The position numbers and the translations under genes were made by a program. This document shows positions 16,571 to 24,711 of a stretch of 64,000 bases of DNA, piece by piece. Under the pieces are notes generated by a model. It was not told where the DNA came from. It saw nothing but the letters and a program-made list of their open reading frames with translations, and did no database searches. Each line of letters begins with the position of its first letter. The first letter of the stretch is position 1. Source of the stretch: Blastococcus sp. TF02-8 (lineage in GTDB: Bacteria; Actinomycetota; Actinomycetes; Mycobacteriales; Geodermatophilaceae); contig NZ_QOHK01000002.1 of the NCBI RefSeq assembly GCF_003319175.1, positions 186,001 through 250,000 on the forward strand, in the 5' to 3' direction.

Positions 16571-16615
16571 CTAACGGTGTTAGAGGAGCCTCGGCGCCGT
16601 GTCTAACACCGTTAG
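16571..16615. promoter_or_regulatory. Paired TetR operators between regulator and exporter genes
   Basis: CTAACGGTGTTAGA (16571-16584) and its exact reverse complement TCTAACACCGTTAG (16602-16615) are spaced 31 bp centre to centre, about three helical turns. Each is itself palindromic (CTAAC-N3-GTTAG). The second site overlaps the GTG start of the ATPase, so bound repressor would block both divergent genes. Confidence 0.85.
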
Positions 16616-17591
16616 AGAACCGGCGATCCAGGTCGCCGGGCTCACCAAGACTTACGGCTCCGGCGATTCCCTGGTCGAGGCGGTCCGGGGCATCGACCTC
16701 CGCGTGGAGGCCGGTCAGACCTACGGCTTCCTCGGCCCCAACGGCGCGGGCAAGTCCACGACGATCGAGATGCTCTGCACCATCCGGAACCCGACCGCCG
16801 GCTCCGCGCGGGTGGCCGGGTTCGACGTCGTCCGTGAGCGGGACCAGGTGCGCCGGCGGATCGGGCTGGTCTTCCAGCAGCAGACGCTGGACCTGCAGCT
16901 CACCGCCGAGCAGAACCTGCGGTTCCACGCCGACCTCTACGGCCTCTCCCGCGCGGAGGGCGAACGGCGCATCGACGAGGTGCTGCACATGGTCGAGCTC
17001 GCCGACCGGCGGTCCGACGTCGTCACCAAGTTCTCCGGCGGCATGAAGCGCCGGCTGGAGATCGCCCGCGGGCTCGTGCACTCCCCGCAGGTGCTGTTCC
17101 TCGACGAGCCCACCATCGGCCTGGACCCGCAGACGCGGGCGGCCATCTGGGACTACCTGCACGACCTCCGGGAGCGCACCGGCATCACCGTCTTCGTCAC
17201 CACGCACTACATGGACGAGGCCGAGCACTGCGACCGGATCGCGATCATGGACCACGGGGAGATCGCCGTCGAGGACACCCCGGAGGCGCTCAAGTCCAGC
17301 ATCGGCACCGACCGGATCGCGCTGCGCACCGACGACGACGAGCTGGCCATCACCCGCATCCGCGAGCGGCTCGGCGTCGAGGCCGGCATGCACGACGGGC
17401 AGGTCACGCTGGCCGTCGCCGGCGGCGCCGACGTCGTCCCCCGGCTGTTCTCCGAGCTGGACGTGCACATCCGGTCGGTCACGGTGACCCGACCGAGCCT
17501 GGACGACGTCTTCCTGACCTACACGGGCCGCACCATCCGCGATTCCGAAGGGCCCCAGGGCTCGACGTTCCCCTTCGCCGGGAGGCGCTGA
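16599..17591 (+). CDS. ABC transporter ATP-binding protein (DrrA-like)
   Basis: A 330-residue ABC ATPase. It has Walker A GPNGAGKST (about residue 49), Q-loop region VFQQQTLD, signature FSGGMKRRLEIARG, Walker B VLFLDEP and switch His in VTTHYMDEAEHC. A C-terminal extension ends TRPSLDDVFLTYTGR, typical of the drug-resistance DrrA/NodI class that works with an ABC-2 permease to export drugs or lipids. GTG 16599 is preceded by GAGGAG at 16583-16588. The permease gene follows 1 bp after the stop. A divergent TetR gene and paired operators indicate ligand-induced expression. Confidence 0.93.
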   Translation: MSNTVREPAIQVAGLTKTYGSGDSLVEAVRGIDLRVEAGQTYGFLGPNGAGKSTTIEMLCTIRNPTAGSARVAGFDVVRERDQVRRRIGLVFQQQTLDLQLTAEQNLRFHADLYGLSRAEGERRIDEVLHMVELADRRSDVVTKFSGGMKRRLEIARGLVHSPQVLFLDEPTIGLDPQTRAAIWDYLHDLRERTGITVFVTTHYMDEAEHCDRIAIMDHGEIAVEDTPEALKSSIGTDRIALRTDDDELAITRIRERLGVEAGMHDGQVTLAVAGGADVVPRLFSELDVHIRSVTVTRPSLDDVFLTYTGRTIRDSEGPQGSTFPFAGRR

Positions 17592-17592
17592 C

Positions 17593-18462
17593 ATGACCAC
17601 CACCCGCGACGACGCCGCGCCGATCGACCTGCTCCCCGAGGTCCGCAGCGACCTGACCCACCAGCTGCGGGCCACCTGGGTGGTGACCCGGCGGGAGCTC
17701 CTGCGCTTCAAGCAGGACAAGGCCCGCATGGTCACGATGCTCCTGCAGCCGCTGCTGTTCATCTTCGTGATGGGCACCGGGCTCGGCAGCATCGTCGACA
17801 CCGGCGGGGGCACCGACTTCCGGACGTTCCTCTATCCCGGGGTGCTCGCGACGTCGGTGCTGTTCACCGCCGCGTTCGCCGGCATCTCGCTGGTCTGGGA
17901 CCGGGAGTTCGGCTTCCTGCGCGAGATGATGGTGGCGCCGATCTCCCGCGCCTCCATCATCTGGGGCAAGTGCCTGGGCGGGGCGGTCGTCGCCACCGGG
18001 CAGAGCCTGGTGCTGCTGGCCCTGATCGGGACGGTCGGCCTGCCCTACTCGCCCGCGCTGCTGCTGGAGCTCGTCGGCTGCCTGTTCCTCGGCGCGCTGC
18101 TGCTGACCGCGCTGGGCGTGCTGCTGTCGACCCGGATCAGGACCATCCAGGCGGCCATGCCGGTCAGCCAGCTGCTGATCATGCCCATGATGTTCCTGTC
18201 CGGGTCGCTGTTCCCGGTCTCCGGGCTGCCCCACTGGCTGGCGGTGCTCACCCGGCTGAACCCGCTCACCTACGTCGTCCAGCCGATGCGGCACGTCTCG
18301 CTCGACCGGCTCGCCCTGACCGCGGACGAGCGCGAGCGCCTGCTCCCGGTGCTCACCTGGTTCGGCTGGGAGGTGCCGACCGGGGTGCAGCTGCTGACCG
18401 TCGCCGTGATCACGCTGGGGCTGATCACCCTCGCCGCACGGGTGTTCCGCACGGCCGAGTGA
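17593..18462 (+). CDS. ABC-2 type permease (DrrB-like)
   Basis: A 289-residue membrane protein with about six predicted membrane segments. An N-terminal cytoplasmic stretch ends RELLRFKQDKARMV; later segments include PLLFIFVMGTGLGS, GVLATSVLFTAAFAGISLVW and LLIMPMMFLSGSLFPVSGLP, the last being the ABC-2 family signature. It is the membrane half of the exporter whose ATPase is encoded immediately upstream (1-bp gap). The substrate is unknown. The exporter sits between mftC and mftE without any sequence evidence of a mycofactocin role. Confidence 0.92.
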   Translation: MTTTRDDAAPIDLLPEVRSDLTHQLRATWVVTRRELLRFKQDKARMVTMLLQPLLFIFVMGTGLGSIVDTGGGTDFRTFLYPGVLATSVLFTAAFAGISLVWDREFGFLREMMVAPISRASIIWGKCLGGAVVATGQSLVLLALIGTVGLPYSPALLLELVGCLFLGALLLTALGVLLSTRIRTIQAAMPVSQLLIMPMMFLSGSLFPVSGLPHWLAVLTRLNPLTYVVQPMRHVSLDRLALTADERERLLPVLTWFGWEVPTGVQLLTVAVITLGLITLAARVFRTAE

Positions 18463-18463
18463 G

Positions 18464-18841
18464 TCAGGCGGCGTCGAGGTAGCGCCAGGCGCCGCCGTCG
18501 CGGACGAACCGGCTGACCTCGTGCTGCTCACCGCCGACGCCGCCGTGCACGTAGCGCGCGACGAACTCCACGGTGCCCTCGGCGGCGAGCAGGCCGCCCG
18601 CGCCGGTCGCGAGGATCTCCAGCCCGGTCCAGCGGATCGCCGGGTCGAGCTCCAGCGCGCGCGGGCGGGTCCGCGGGTGCCAGGTGGCGAGCAGGTAGGC
18701 CGGGTCGCCGACGACGAAGGCGCTGTACCGGGAGCGCATGAGCTGCTCGGCGGTCACCGCCGCCGTCTCCCCGGAGTGCAGCCGCCCGCAGCACTCGCCG
18801 TAGGGCAGGCCGGACCCGCAAGGGCAGGGGCGAGGGGGCAT
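18464..18841 (-). CDS. YchJ-family SEC-C motif protein
   Basis: A 125-residue protein starting with the SEC-C zinc motif PCPCGSGLPYGECCG (C-x-C-x8-CC). The UPF0225/YchJ core follows: TAEQLMRSRYSAFVVGDPAYLLATWHP and the C-terminal EFVARY / HEVSRFVRDGGAWRYLDA. YchJ proteins fold like NTF2 and have no settled function. It starts with ATG 18841 and is convergent with the permease gene (1 bp apart). It is divergent from mftE, 88 bp away. Confidence 0.92.
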   Translation of the reverse strand: MPPRPCPCGSGLPYGECCGRLHSGETAAVTAEQLMRSRYSAFVVGDPAYLLATWHPRTRPRALELDPAIRWTGLEILATGAGGLLAAEGTVEFVARYVHGGVGGEQHEVSRFVRDGGAWRYLDAA

Positions 18842-18917
18842 GCCCGGAGTCTCCTCGGTGGGTGGTCCTGCGTCGGGGAGGGCCGGCGCCCCCGCCTGGT
18901 ACTGCGGCCCGTCGCCC

Positions 18918-18923
18918 TAGGGT
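18918..18923 (+). promoter_or_regulatory. -10 box of leaderless mftE
   Basis: TAGGGT ends 6 nt before the mftE GTG (18930), the usual distance from a -10 box to the transcription start, so mftE mRNA probably begins at its start codon. Confidence 0.55.
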
Positions 18924-18929
18924 GCGGCG

Positions 18930-19625
18930 GTGACCACCCTCGCCGGGACGACCTGGCCGGAGCTCCCCGACCGGCCGCTGCTCGTCGTCCCGCTGGGGTC
19001 GGTGGAGCAGCACGGCCCGCACCTGCCGCTGGCCACCGACATCCGCACGGCGGAGACGGTGGCGCGGGCGGCGGTGGACGGGCTCGACGGCGCGCTCCTC
19101 GGGCCGGCTGTCGCGTACGGCGCCAGCGGGGAGCACGAGGGCTTCCCCGGCACCGTGTCGATCGGCACGGAGGCGCTGACGACGCTGCTGGTCGAGCTGG
19201 GTCGCTCCGCCGGACTGTGGGCCGGCCGGCTGCTCGTGGTCAACGGTCACGGGGGCAACCTCGACGCGCTGCGGGCGGCGGTGCCGCTGCTGCGCGCCGA
19301 GGGGCGCGACGCCGCGTGGTGGCCGTGCGCCGTCCCGGGTGGTGACGCGCACGCCGGCCGCACCGAGACGTCACTGATGTTGCACGTGGAACCTGGTGTG
19401 GTCCGGGAGGTCCGGGCCGAGGCGGGGGCGACGGCGCCGCTCCGGGAGCTGCTGCCCCGGATGCGCGCCGGTGGCGTGCGCGCGGTCAGCCCGAACGGCG
19501 TGCTCGGGGATCCGGCCGGCGCGTCGGCGGCGGAGGGGGAGGCGCTGGTGGCGGACCTCGCCGGGCGACTGCTCGCTGCGGCAGCCCGGTGGCGGGTGGA
19601 CCCCGCCGGGCGGCTCCTGGAGTGA
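18930..19625 (+). CDS. mftE: Mycofactocin peptidase MftE (creatininase family)
   Basis: A 231-residue creatininase-fold metallopeptidase that releases the modified Val-Tyr core from MftA. Metal-site motifs are visible: VPLGSVEQHGPHLPLATD (Glu, His, Asp), EHEGFPGTVSIG, VVNGHGGN and GGDAHAGRTETSL. The start is GTG 18930, placed by the leaderless -10 box. It is 3.6 kb from mftC, apart from the mftABC transcript, and is followed by a hairpin over its 3' end. The next mft gene (mftF) lies beyond a siderophore-binding protein gene and a hydrolase gene. Confidence 0.93.
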   Translation: MTTLAGTTWPELPDRPLLVVPLGSVEQHGPHLPLATDIRTAETVARAAVDGLDGALLGPAVAYGASGEHEGFPGTVSIGTEALTTLLVELGRSAGLWAGRLLVVNGHGGNLDALRAAVPLLRAEGRDAAWWPCAVPGGDAHAGRTETSLMLHVEPGVVREVRAEAGATAPLRELLPRMRAGGVRAVSPNGVLGDPAGASAAEGEALVADLAGRLLAAAARWRVDPAGRLLE

Positions 19626-19640
19626 GCGGCCGGCGGGGTC
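19599..19640. terminator. Hairpin terminator over the mftE 3' end
   Basis: Perfect 11-bp arms (19599-19609 and 19630-19640) bracket the mftE stop codon. The hairpin lies between mftE and the convergent siderophore-binding protein gene. Confidence 0.65.
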
Positions 19641-19661
19641 CCCGCGCGTCGGACCGGTGCC

Positions 19662-20651
19662 TCAGGCGAGCGCGTCGGCGAAGAGCGGGACGGCGTTGTC
19701 CAGCGCGAAGCGGATGCCGAGGGCCGAGCCGCTGGAGAAGGCGTTGACCAGCGTGGTGTCCTCCAGGACGACGGCCCGCCCCTCGCGCACCGAGCCCAGC
19801 GCCTGCCACAGCGGGTTGCCGGTGAACTGCGATGCCTCGACGAAGATCGGGAAGGCGACGGTCAGCTCGGCGTCCAGCAGCGGCACCTGCTCCTCGCCGA
19901 CCGGGATGAAGAAGTTGTCGGTCGCCAGGTCCTGGATCGCGGCCTTGTTCTCGAAGCCCAGCTGCTCCATGAAGTCGACCCGGGCGTCACCGCGGACGTA
20001 GGCGCCGAAGCCCGCCGAGGTGAACGCACCCACGGCCACCTCCGTGCCCTCGAACTCGGGGTGCGCCGCGGCGGCGTCGGCGAAGGCCTGGTCGACCTCG
20101 GCGGCGACCTCGTCGGCGCGGTCGGACTCGCCCAGCACCTGACCCACGAGCTCGAGCTGCTGCTGCCAGGTGGTCTGGTACGGGCCCACGCCCTCCGGCT
20201 GGCCGATGGTGGGGGCGATCTTCTGCAGCGCCTCGTAGCGGTCCTGCTCCCCGCTGGAGCGGGTGTCCAGGATGAGGTCGGGCTCCAGCGCGGCGATCGC
20301 CTCGAGGCTCGGCTCGAGCGTGTCGATGATCTCCGGGGCCTCGTCGTAGCGGCCCTCGGCCCACGGGCCGACGCCCTCGCCGCCGAAGCCCAGCCAGTCG
20401 CTGGCGCCCACGGGCTGGACACCCAGGGCCAGGGCGGTCTCGGCATCGGACCAGCCGAGGGCGACGACGCGCTGCGGACGCTCGTCGACGGTGACGTCGC
20501 CGAAGGCGGTGCTCACCGTGACCGGGAACTCCGCGGAGGAGTTCGACGACGGGCGGTCGCCGGCGGCGTCCTCGTCGGCGCCGCAGCCGGTGAGGACGAG
20601 GGCGGCGATGGCGAGTGCGGCGGCGCCGCGCAGGACGGGACGGACGGGCAT
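19662..20651 (-). CDS. Iron-siderophore ABC transporter substrate-binding lipoprotein
   Basis: A 329-residue FecB/FepB-like protein. Its lipoprotein signal (RGAAALAIAALVLTGC, lipobox LTGC) anchors it outside the membrane. The TroA-like fold shows VTVDERPQRVVALGWSDAETALALGVQPVG and SLEAIAALEPDLILDTR. It would capture ferric siderophores for an ABC importer; no permease is adjacent, but an importer lacking an adjacent partner lies at 54-57 kb. ATG 20651 has GAGGAG 8 nt upstream; the 12-codon longer start crosses the iron box. An iron box lies 24-42 nt upstream, so iron repression by a DtxR/IdeR-type regulator is likely. Confidence 0.92.
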   Translation of the reverse strand: MPVRPVLRGAAALAIAALVLTGCGADEDAAGDRPSSNSSAEFPVTVSTAFGDVTVDERPQRVVALGWSDAETALALGVQPVGASDWLGFGGEGVGPWAEGRYDEAPEIIDTLEPSLEAIAALEPDLILDTRSSGEQDRYEALQKIAPTIGQPEGVGPYQTTWQQQLELVGQVLGESDRADEVAAEVDQAFADAAAAHPEFEGTEVAVGAFTSAGFGAYVRGDARVDFMEQLGFENKAAIQDLATDNFFIPVGEEQVPLLDAELTVAFPIFVEASQFTGNPLWQALGSVREGRAVVLEDTTLVNAFSSGSALGIRFALDNAVPLFADALA

Positions 20652-20674
20652 GGCGATGTTCTCCTCGGTCGTGC

Positions 20675-20693
20675 TCAGGTTAGGCATACCTAA
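20675..20693 (-). promoter_or_regulatory. DtxR/IdeR-type iron box
   Basis: TCAGGTTAGGCATACCTAA contains the perfect palindrome TTAGG-N4-CCTAA and matches the 19-bp DtxR/IdeR consensus at 16 positions. It covers the promoter of the siderophore-binding protein gene. Confidence 0.85.
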
Positions 20694-20794
20694 GCACGAG
20701 CCCGTCGACGAGTGGATGGTGGGCCGCCCTCGTTAGGGTCGGAGCCGTTCCGCGGGCGGTCGGTCGCGCGGCTCGGAGTCGAGGAGTGGGAGCG

Positions 20795-21346
20795 ATGGAC
20801 GGCGCCGCGGCGCAGGAGGGCTGGCTGGTCGTGATCGACCTCCAGCACGTCTTCGGCGACGAGGACTCGCCCTGGACCGCGCCGCGGTTCGAGGAGATCC
20901 GGCCCCGCATCCGCCGCCTGGTCGAGGCCTTCGGTGACCGCGTGGTGTGGACCCGGTTCGTGGCCCCGGCCCAGCCGGTGGGCGCGTGGAAGGAGTACTA
21001 CGCGCAGTACGACTTCGCGCTGCAGCCGCCCGACGCCCGGATCTACCGGCTCGCCGAGGACCCGGGCGACCACCCGGTGGTCGACGCGACGACCTTCGGC
21101 AAGTGGGGGCCGGACCTGGTCGAGGTGGTCGGCGAGGGCCCGCTGACGGTCGTCGGCGTCGCGACCGACTGCTGCGTCCTGTCCACGGTGCTGCCCGCTG
21201 CCGACGCGGGCGTGGCGGTGCGCGTGGTGACCGATGCGTGCGCCGGGGCCGGCGACGAGGACCACGAGCGGGCGCTGCAGGTCATGGGCGGCTACCAGCC
21301 CCTGGTGTCGTTCGCGACCACCGACGAGGTCCTGGCCGGCGCGTGA
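20795..21346 (+). CDS. Isochorismatase-family cysteine hydrolase
   Basis: A 183-residue alpha/beta hydrolase of the isochorismatase/nicotinamidase fold with the full catalytic triad: Asp in VVIDLQHVF, Lys in TTFGKWGPDL, Cys in VVGVATDCCVLST. Family members hydrolyse isochorismate, nicotinamide, N-carbamoyl or related small molecules; the substrate cannot be assigned. ATG 20795 is preceded by GAGGAG (20781-20786). A TAGGGT -10 box is at 20734-20739. Its stop overlaps the mftF GTG by 4 nt, and mftF similarly overlaps an MFS gene. This hydrolase is therefore co-expressed with the mycofactocin glycosyltransferase. Confidence 0.9.
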   Translation: MDGAAAQEGWLVVIDLQHVFGDEDSPWTAPRFEEIRPRIRRLVEAFGDRVVWTRFVAPAQPVGAWKEYYAQYDFALQPPDARIYRLAEDPGDHPVVDATTFGKWGPDLVEVVGEGPLTVVGVATDCCVLSTVLPAADAGVAVRVVTDACAGAGDEDHERALQVMGGYQPLVSFATTDEVLAGA

Positions 21347-22812
21347 CCGGGCCGGTGCCCGTCCCGCCCCGTCGGCGGCTGCCCGACGGGTTCACCGTCC
21401 GGCTCGATCCCCGCACCCGGCGCCGGGACGGCGGCGCCACGCTGCTCGGCGGCTCGCCCCTGCGGCTGCTCCGCCTGACCCCCCGCGCCGCCGCGCTGCT
21501 GGCCGGGGACCGGCTCGAGGTGCGGGACCCGACCGGCGCCGCGCTGGCGGCCCGGCTGCTCGACGCCGGGGTCGCCCATCCGGCGCTCGCCCCCTCGGCC
21601 GTCGGTGACGTGACCGTGGTGATCCCGGTCCGCGACCGGCCGGCCGAGCTGGCCCGGCTGCTCGGCGCGCTGCGCGCGGATCCGCGGACCGCAACCCTGC
21701 CGGTGGTCGTGGTGGACGACGGCTCGGACGTCCCCGTGGCCGCGCCCGCCGGGGTGCGCGTGCTCCGCCACCCGGCCCCGCGCGGGCCGGCGGCGGCACG
21801 GAACACCGGCCTGGCGGCCGCCGGCACCGAGCTGGTGGCCTTCCTCGACTCCGACTGCTGCCCGCTGCCCGGGTGGCTGGACCGGTTGCTGCCGCACCTC
21901 GCGGACCCGGGGCTGGCTGCCGTGGCGCCGCGGATCGTGCCCCTGCCCGGGGCTGCGCGCGGCTGGATCTCCCCGTACGAGGACCTCGCCGCAGCGCTCG
22001 ACATGGGCACCCACCCGGCGGCGGTGCGGCCGCTCTCGTCGGTCTCGTACGTGCCGAGCGCCGCGCTCCTGGTCCGCCGCGCAGCCGTGGGCGACGGCTT
22101 CGACCCCGCGATGCGGGTCGCGGAGGACGTCGACCTGGTGTGGCGGCTGTCCGGCGCGGGCTGGCGGGTCCGGTACGAGCCGGCCGCGGAGGTGGCGCAC
22201 GAGCACCCGGCCGGTCTGCGGGACTGGCTGCGCCGCCGCGCGTTCTACGGCACGGGCGCGGCGCTGCTCGCCGCCCGGCACGGCAGCGCGGTCGCCCCGG
22301 TGGTGCTGGCGCCGGAGGCGGCGCTGACCTGGGCTCTGGCCGTCGGGGGCGGGCGCGCGGGGCGCGTGGCGGCTGCCGGCCTGGGAGGCCTCACGGCGCT
22401 GCGGCTGGCCCGGCGGCTCCGGCGCCCCGGCGAGCCCCTCCCCGTGGCGCTGGCCACGGTCCTGACCGCGCGCGGGCTGGCCGCCTCCGGGCAGGCCCTG
22501 GCCCGCGCGGCGACCCGGCACCACTGGCCGGCGGCGGTCGGGGCCGCCCTGCTCTCCGGCCGTGCCCGGAGGACGGTCCTCGCGGCGGCGCTCGCCGACG
22601 GGGTGCTGGCCTGGTGGCCGCACCGGGCGCGGCTGGGCCCGGTCCGGTGGACGGCCGCCCGGCGGCTGGACGACCTGGCCTACGGCACCGGGCTCTGGGC
22701 GGGCGCGCTGCGGGCGAGGGATCCGCGGGCGCTGCTGCCGGCCCGGCCGCCGCGGACCTGGCACGCCGTCCGGGAATGCCGACCGGCGCGCACGGCTTCG
22801 CCTCCAGCGTGA
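21343..22812 (+). CDS. mftF: Mycofactocin glycosyltransferase MftF
   Basis: A 489-residue family-2 glycosyltransferase that adds glucose units to (pre)mycofactocin. The N-terminus has the MftF-specific LPDGFTVRLDPRTRRRDGGATLLGG region. The GT-A domain begins at about residue 88 (VTVVIPVRDRP) and shows VVVVDDGSD, FLDSDCCPLPGWL (DxD) and AEDVDLVWRL. Hydrophobic segments near residues 320-440 suggest membrane association. GTG 21343 overlaps the upstream hydrolase stop (GTGA); the longer frame is spurious. It is expressed as hydrolase-mftF-MFS, apart from the other mft genes. Confidence 0.92.
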   Translation: MTGPVPVPPRRRLPDGFTVRLDPRTRRRDGGATLLGGSPLRLLRLTPRAAALLAGDRLEVRDPTGAALAARLLDAGVAHPALAPSAVGDVTVVIPVRDRPAELARLLGALRADPRTATLPVVVVDDGSDVPVAAPAGVRVLRHPAPRGPAAARNTGLAAAGTELVAFLDSDCCPLPGWLDRLLPHLADPGLAAVAPRIVPLPGAARGWISPYEDLAAALDMGTHPAAVRPLSSVSYVPSAALLVRRAAVGDGFDPAMRVAEDVDLVWRLSGAGWRVRYEPAAEVAHEHPAGLRDWLRRRAFYGTGAALLAARHGSAVAPVVLAPEAALTWALAVGGGRAGRVAAAGLGGLTALRLARRLRRPGEPLPVALATVLTARGLAASGQALARAATRHHWPAAVGAALLSGRARRTVLAAALADGVLAWWPHRARLGPVRWTAARRLDDLAYGTGLWAGALRARDPRALLPARPPRTWHAVRECRPARTASPPA

Positions 22813-24065
22813 CCGATGGACCGCCCGCACCGCCGCAGCCCCTCCCGACCGGACGGCTGGTGGCCGCCGTCGTCGCGCTGGCGCTGGGCGGCTTCGCGAT
22901 CGGCACCACCGAGTTCGTGACGATGGGCCTGCTCCCCGACATCGCCGAGGGCGTCGACATCGACATCCCCACGGCCGGGCACGTCATCTCCCTGTACGCA
23001 CTCGGCGTCGTCGTCGGGGCGCCGGTCATCGCCGCCCTGGGCACCCGGCTGCCGCGGCGCGGCCTGCTGATCGGCCTGATGGTGGCCTTCATCGTGGGCA
23101 ACGCCCTCACCGCGCTGGCGCCCGCGTACGGCTCCCTCCTCGTCGCCCGGTTCGTGGCCGGGCTGCCGCACGGTGCCTACTTCGGCGTCGCCTCCCTCGT
23201 CGCCGCCTCGCTGGTCGCGCCGCACCTGCGTGGCCGTGCGGTGAGCTCGGTGATGCTGGGGCTCGCCATCGCCAACGTCGCCGGCGTGCCGGCCGCGACG
23301 TGGCTCGGGCAGCAGTTCGGCTGGCGCAGCGCCTACTGGGCCGTGGTGGTCATCGCCGCGCTGACCATCGCGGCGGTCGCCGCCGTCGTCCCCGGCGCCC
23401 CGGGTAACCGCGAGGCGACCGTCCGGTCGGAGCTCGGCGCGCTGCGCCGCCCGCAGGTCCTGCTCACGCTGGTGGTGGGCGTCGTCGGCTTCGGTGGGAT
23501 GTTCGCCGTCTACAGCTACATCGCCCCGCTGGTCACCGACGTGACCGGGATGTCGCGCGGGTCGATCCCGTGGGTGCTGTTCGCGTTCGGCGCCGGTGGC
23601 GTGGTGGGGACGGCGCTGGGTGGGCGGCTGGCCGACCTCGCCCTGTTCCGGTCGCTGGTGGGCACGATGGTGACCACCGGCGTGCTCCTGGCGCTGGTCC
23701 CGCTCGCCGCCCGGACGCCGGTCACGGTCGTGACGCTCATCTTCTCGGTGGGCGCGGCGGCCTCGGCGCTCGTCGTCTGCCTGCAGATGCGGCTCATGCA
23801 GGTCGCCGGTGAGGCGCAGATGCTGGGCGCGGCGCTCAACCACTCGGCGCTCAACGCGGCGAACGCCCTGGGTGCCTGGCTCGGCGGCGTGGTGATCGCC
23901 GCGGGACTCGGCTACACCGCCCCGGGCATGGTGGGTGCCGGGCTCGCCGCCCTCGGCCTGGTCGCCCTCACCGCGTCCGCGGTGCTGCGCCGGCGCACCC
24001 TGCGGGCCCGCGCCGAGGACCGGTCCACGGAGCGGGAGGAGGCCGCGCAGGTGAGCGTGGCCTAA
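22809..24065 (+). CDS. MFS transporter (DHA1/AraJ type)
   Basis: A 418-residue membrane protein with 12 predicted membrane segments, beginning [26 protein letters not shown], the signature of the AraJ/Cmx-like DHA1 efflux group. The motif-A-like loop [11 protein letters not shown] and [15 protein letters not shown] are visible. GTG 22809 overlaps the mftF stop (GTGA); ATG 22776 (11 codons longer) is possible. Coupling to mftF raises the idea of export of a mycofactocin-related or hydrolase-related compound, but sugar/drug exporters of this type are common, so the role is open. A two-part hairpin follows. Confidence 0.88.
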   Translation: MTDGPPAPPQPLPTGRLVAAVVALALGGFAIGTTEFVTMGLLPDIAEGVDIDIPTAGHVISLYALGVVVGAPVIAALGTRLPRRGLLIGLMVAFIVGNALTALAPAYGSLLVARFVAGLPHGAYFGVASLVAASLVAPHLRGRAVSSVMLGLAIANVAGVPAATWLGQQFGWRSAYWAVVVIAALTIAAVAAVVPGAPGNREATVRSELGALRRPQVLLTLVVGVVGFGGMFAVYSYIAPLVTDVTGMSRGSIPWVLFAFGAGGVVGTALGGRLADLALFRSLVGTMVTTGVLLALVPLAARTPVTVVTLIFSVGAAASALVVCLQMRLMQVAGEAQMLGAALNHSALNAANALGAWLGGVVIAAGLGYTAPGMVGAGLAALGLVALTASAVLRRRTLRARAEDRSTEREEAAQVSVA

Positions 24066-24089
24066 GTCACTCTCCTGGGTGCAGACTCC

Positions 24090-24128
24090 GGTCGAGGCCC
24101 GCGGCGACGGCCGCGGAGGCCCTCGACC
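24090..24128 (+). terminator. Hairpin terminator after MFS gene
   Basis: An outer 8-bp stem (24090-24097 with 24121-24128) encloses an inner CCGCGGC/GCCGCGG stem. It ends 22 nt before the next gene's ATG, so it could also act as an attenuator. Confidence 0.55.
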
Positions 24129-24150
24129 CCTGCAACGAGGCGGAGGACCG

Positions 24151-24711
24151 ATGACACCCATCACCGTGCGCGTGGACGGCGCGGCCTACACCGACGACGT
24201 CGAACCCCGGACCCTGCTGGTGCACTACCTGCGCGAACAGCTCGGCAAGGTCGGCACGGTGGTCGGGTGCGACACCAGCAACTGCGGCGCCTGCACCGTG
24301 CACCTCGACGGCGAGGCCGTGAAGAGCTGCACCGTGCTGGCCGTCCAGGCCGACGGCTGCGAGGTGACGACGATCGAGGGCGTCGCCCGCGGCGCCGTTC
24401 TGCACCCGGTGCAGAAGGCGTTCCACGAGATGCACGGCCTGCAGTGCGGCTACTGCACGCCCGGGATGATCATGGCGTCGATCGATCTGCTGAAGGACAA
24501 CCCGGACCCTAGCGAGGACGAGGTGCGGGAGGGCATCGAGGGCAACCTCTGCCGCTGCACCGGCTACCAGAACATCGTCCGGGCCGTGCAGCACGCCGCC
24601 GCGGAGATGCGCGGTGACACCTCCGCCTCGAACGGTCACTCCGGCAACGGGCACGTCCGGCCTGCCGTCGTGGACACCGCGGCCGCTCCGCACGTGGCGG
24701 TGCAGGCATGA
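24151..24711 (+). CDS. CoxS-like [2Fe-2S] subunit of molybdenum hydroxylase
   Basis: A 186-residue iron-sulfur subunit. The plant-ferredoxin-type cluster uses Cys40, Cys45, Cys48 and Cys60 (CDTSNCGAC then SC). The second helical cluster domain has CGYCTPGM and LCRCTGY. It passes electrons from the Mo site to the FAD subunit. A Ser/Gly/His-rich tail (residues 155-186) extends beyond usual CoxS length (about 160). ATG 24151 lies behind a GGAGG ribosome site. Its stop overlaps the large-subunit ATG by 4 nt; order is S-L-M. Confidence 0.95.
   Translation: MTPITVRVDGAAYTDDVEPRTLLVHYLREQLGKVGTVVGCDTSNCGACTVHLDGEAVKSCTVLAVQADGCEVTTIEGVARGAVLHPVQKAFHEMHGLQCGYCTPGMIMASIDLLKDNPDPSEDEVREGIEGNLCRCTGYQNIVRAVQHAAAEMRGDTSASNGHSGNGHVRPAVVDTAAAPHVAVQA

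Noticed and set aside
15838-18462. TetR/ABC exporter as part of the mycofactocin system
   Set aside because: It has its own operator pair, unrelated to the mft palindromes, and ends at its own boundaries; position alone is not enough.
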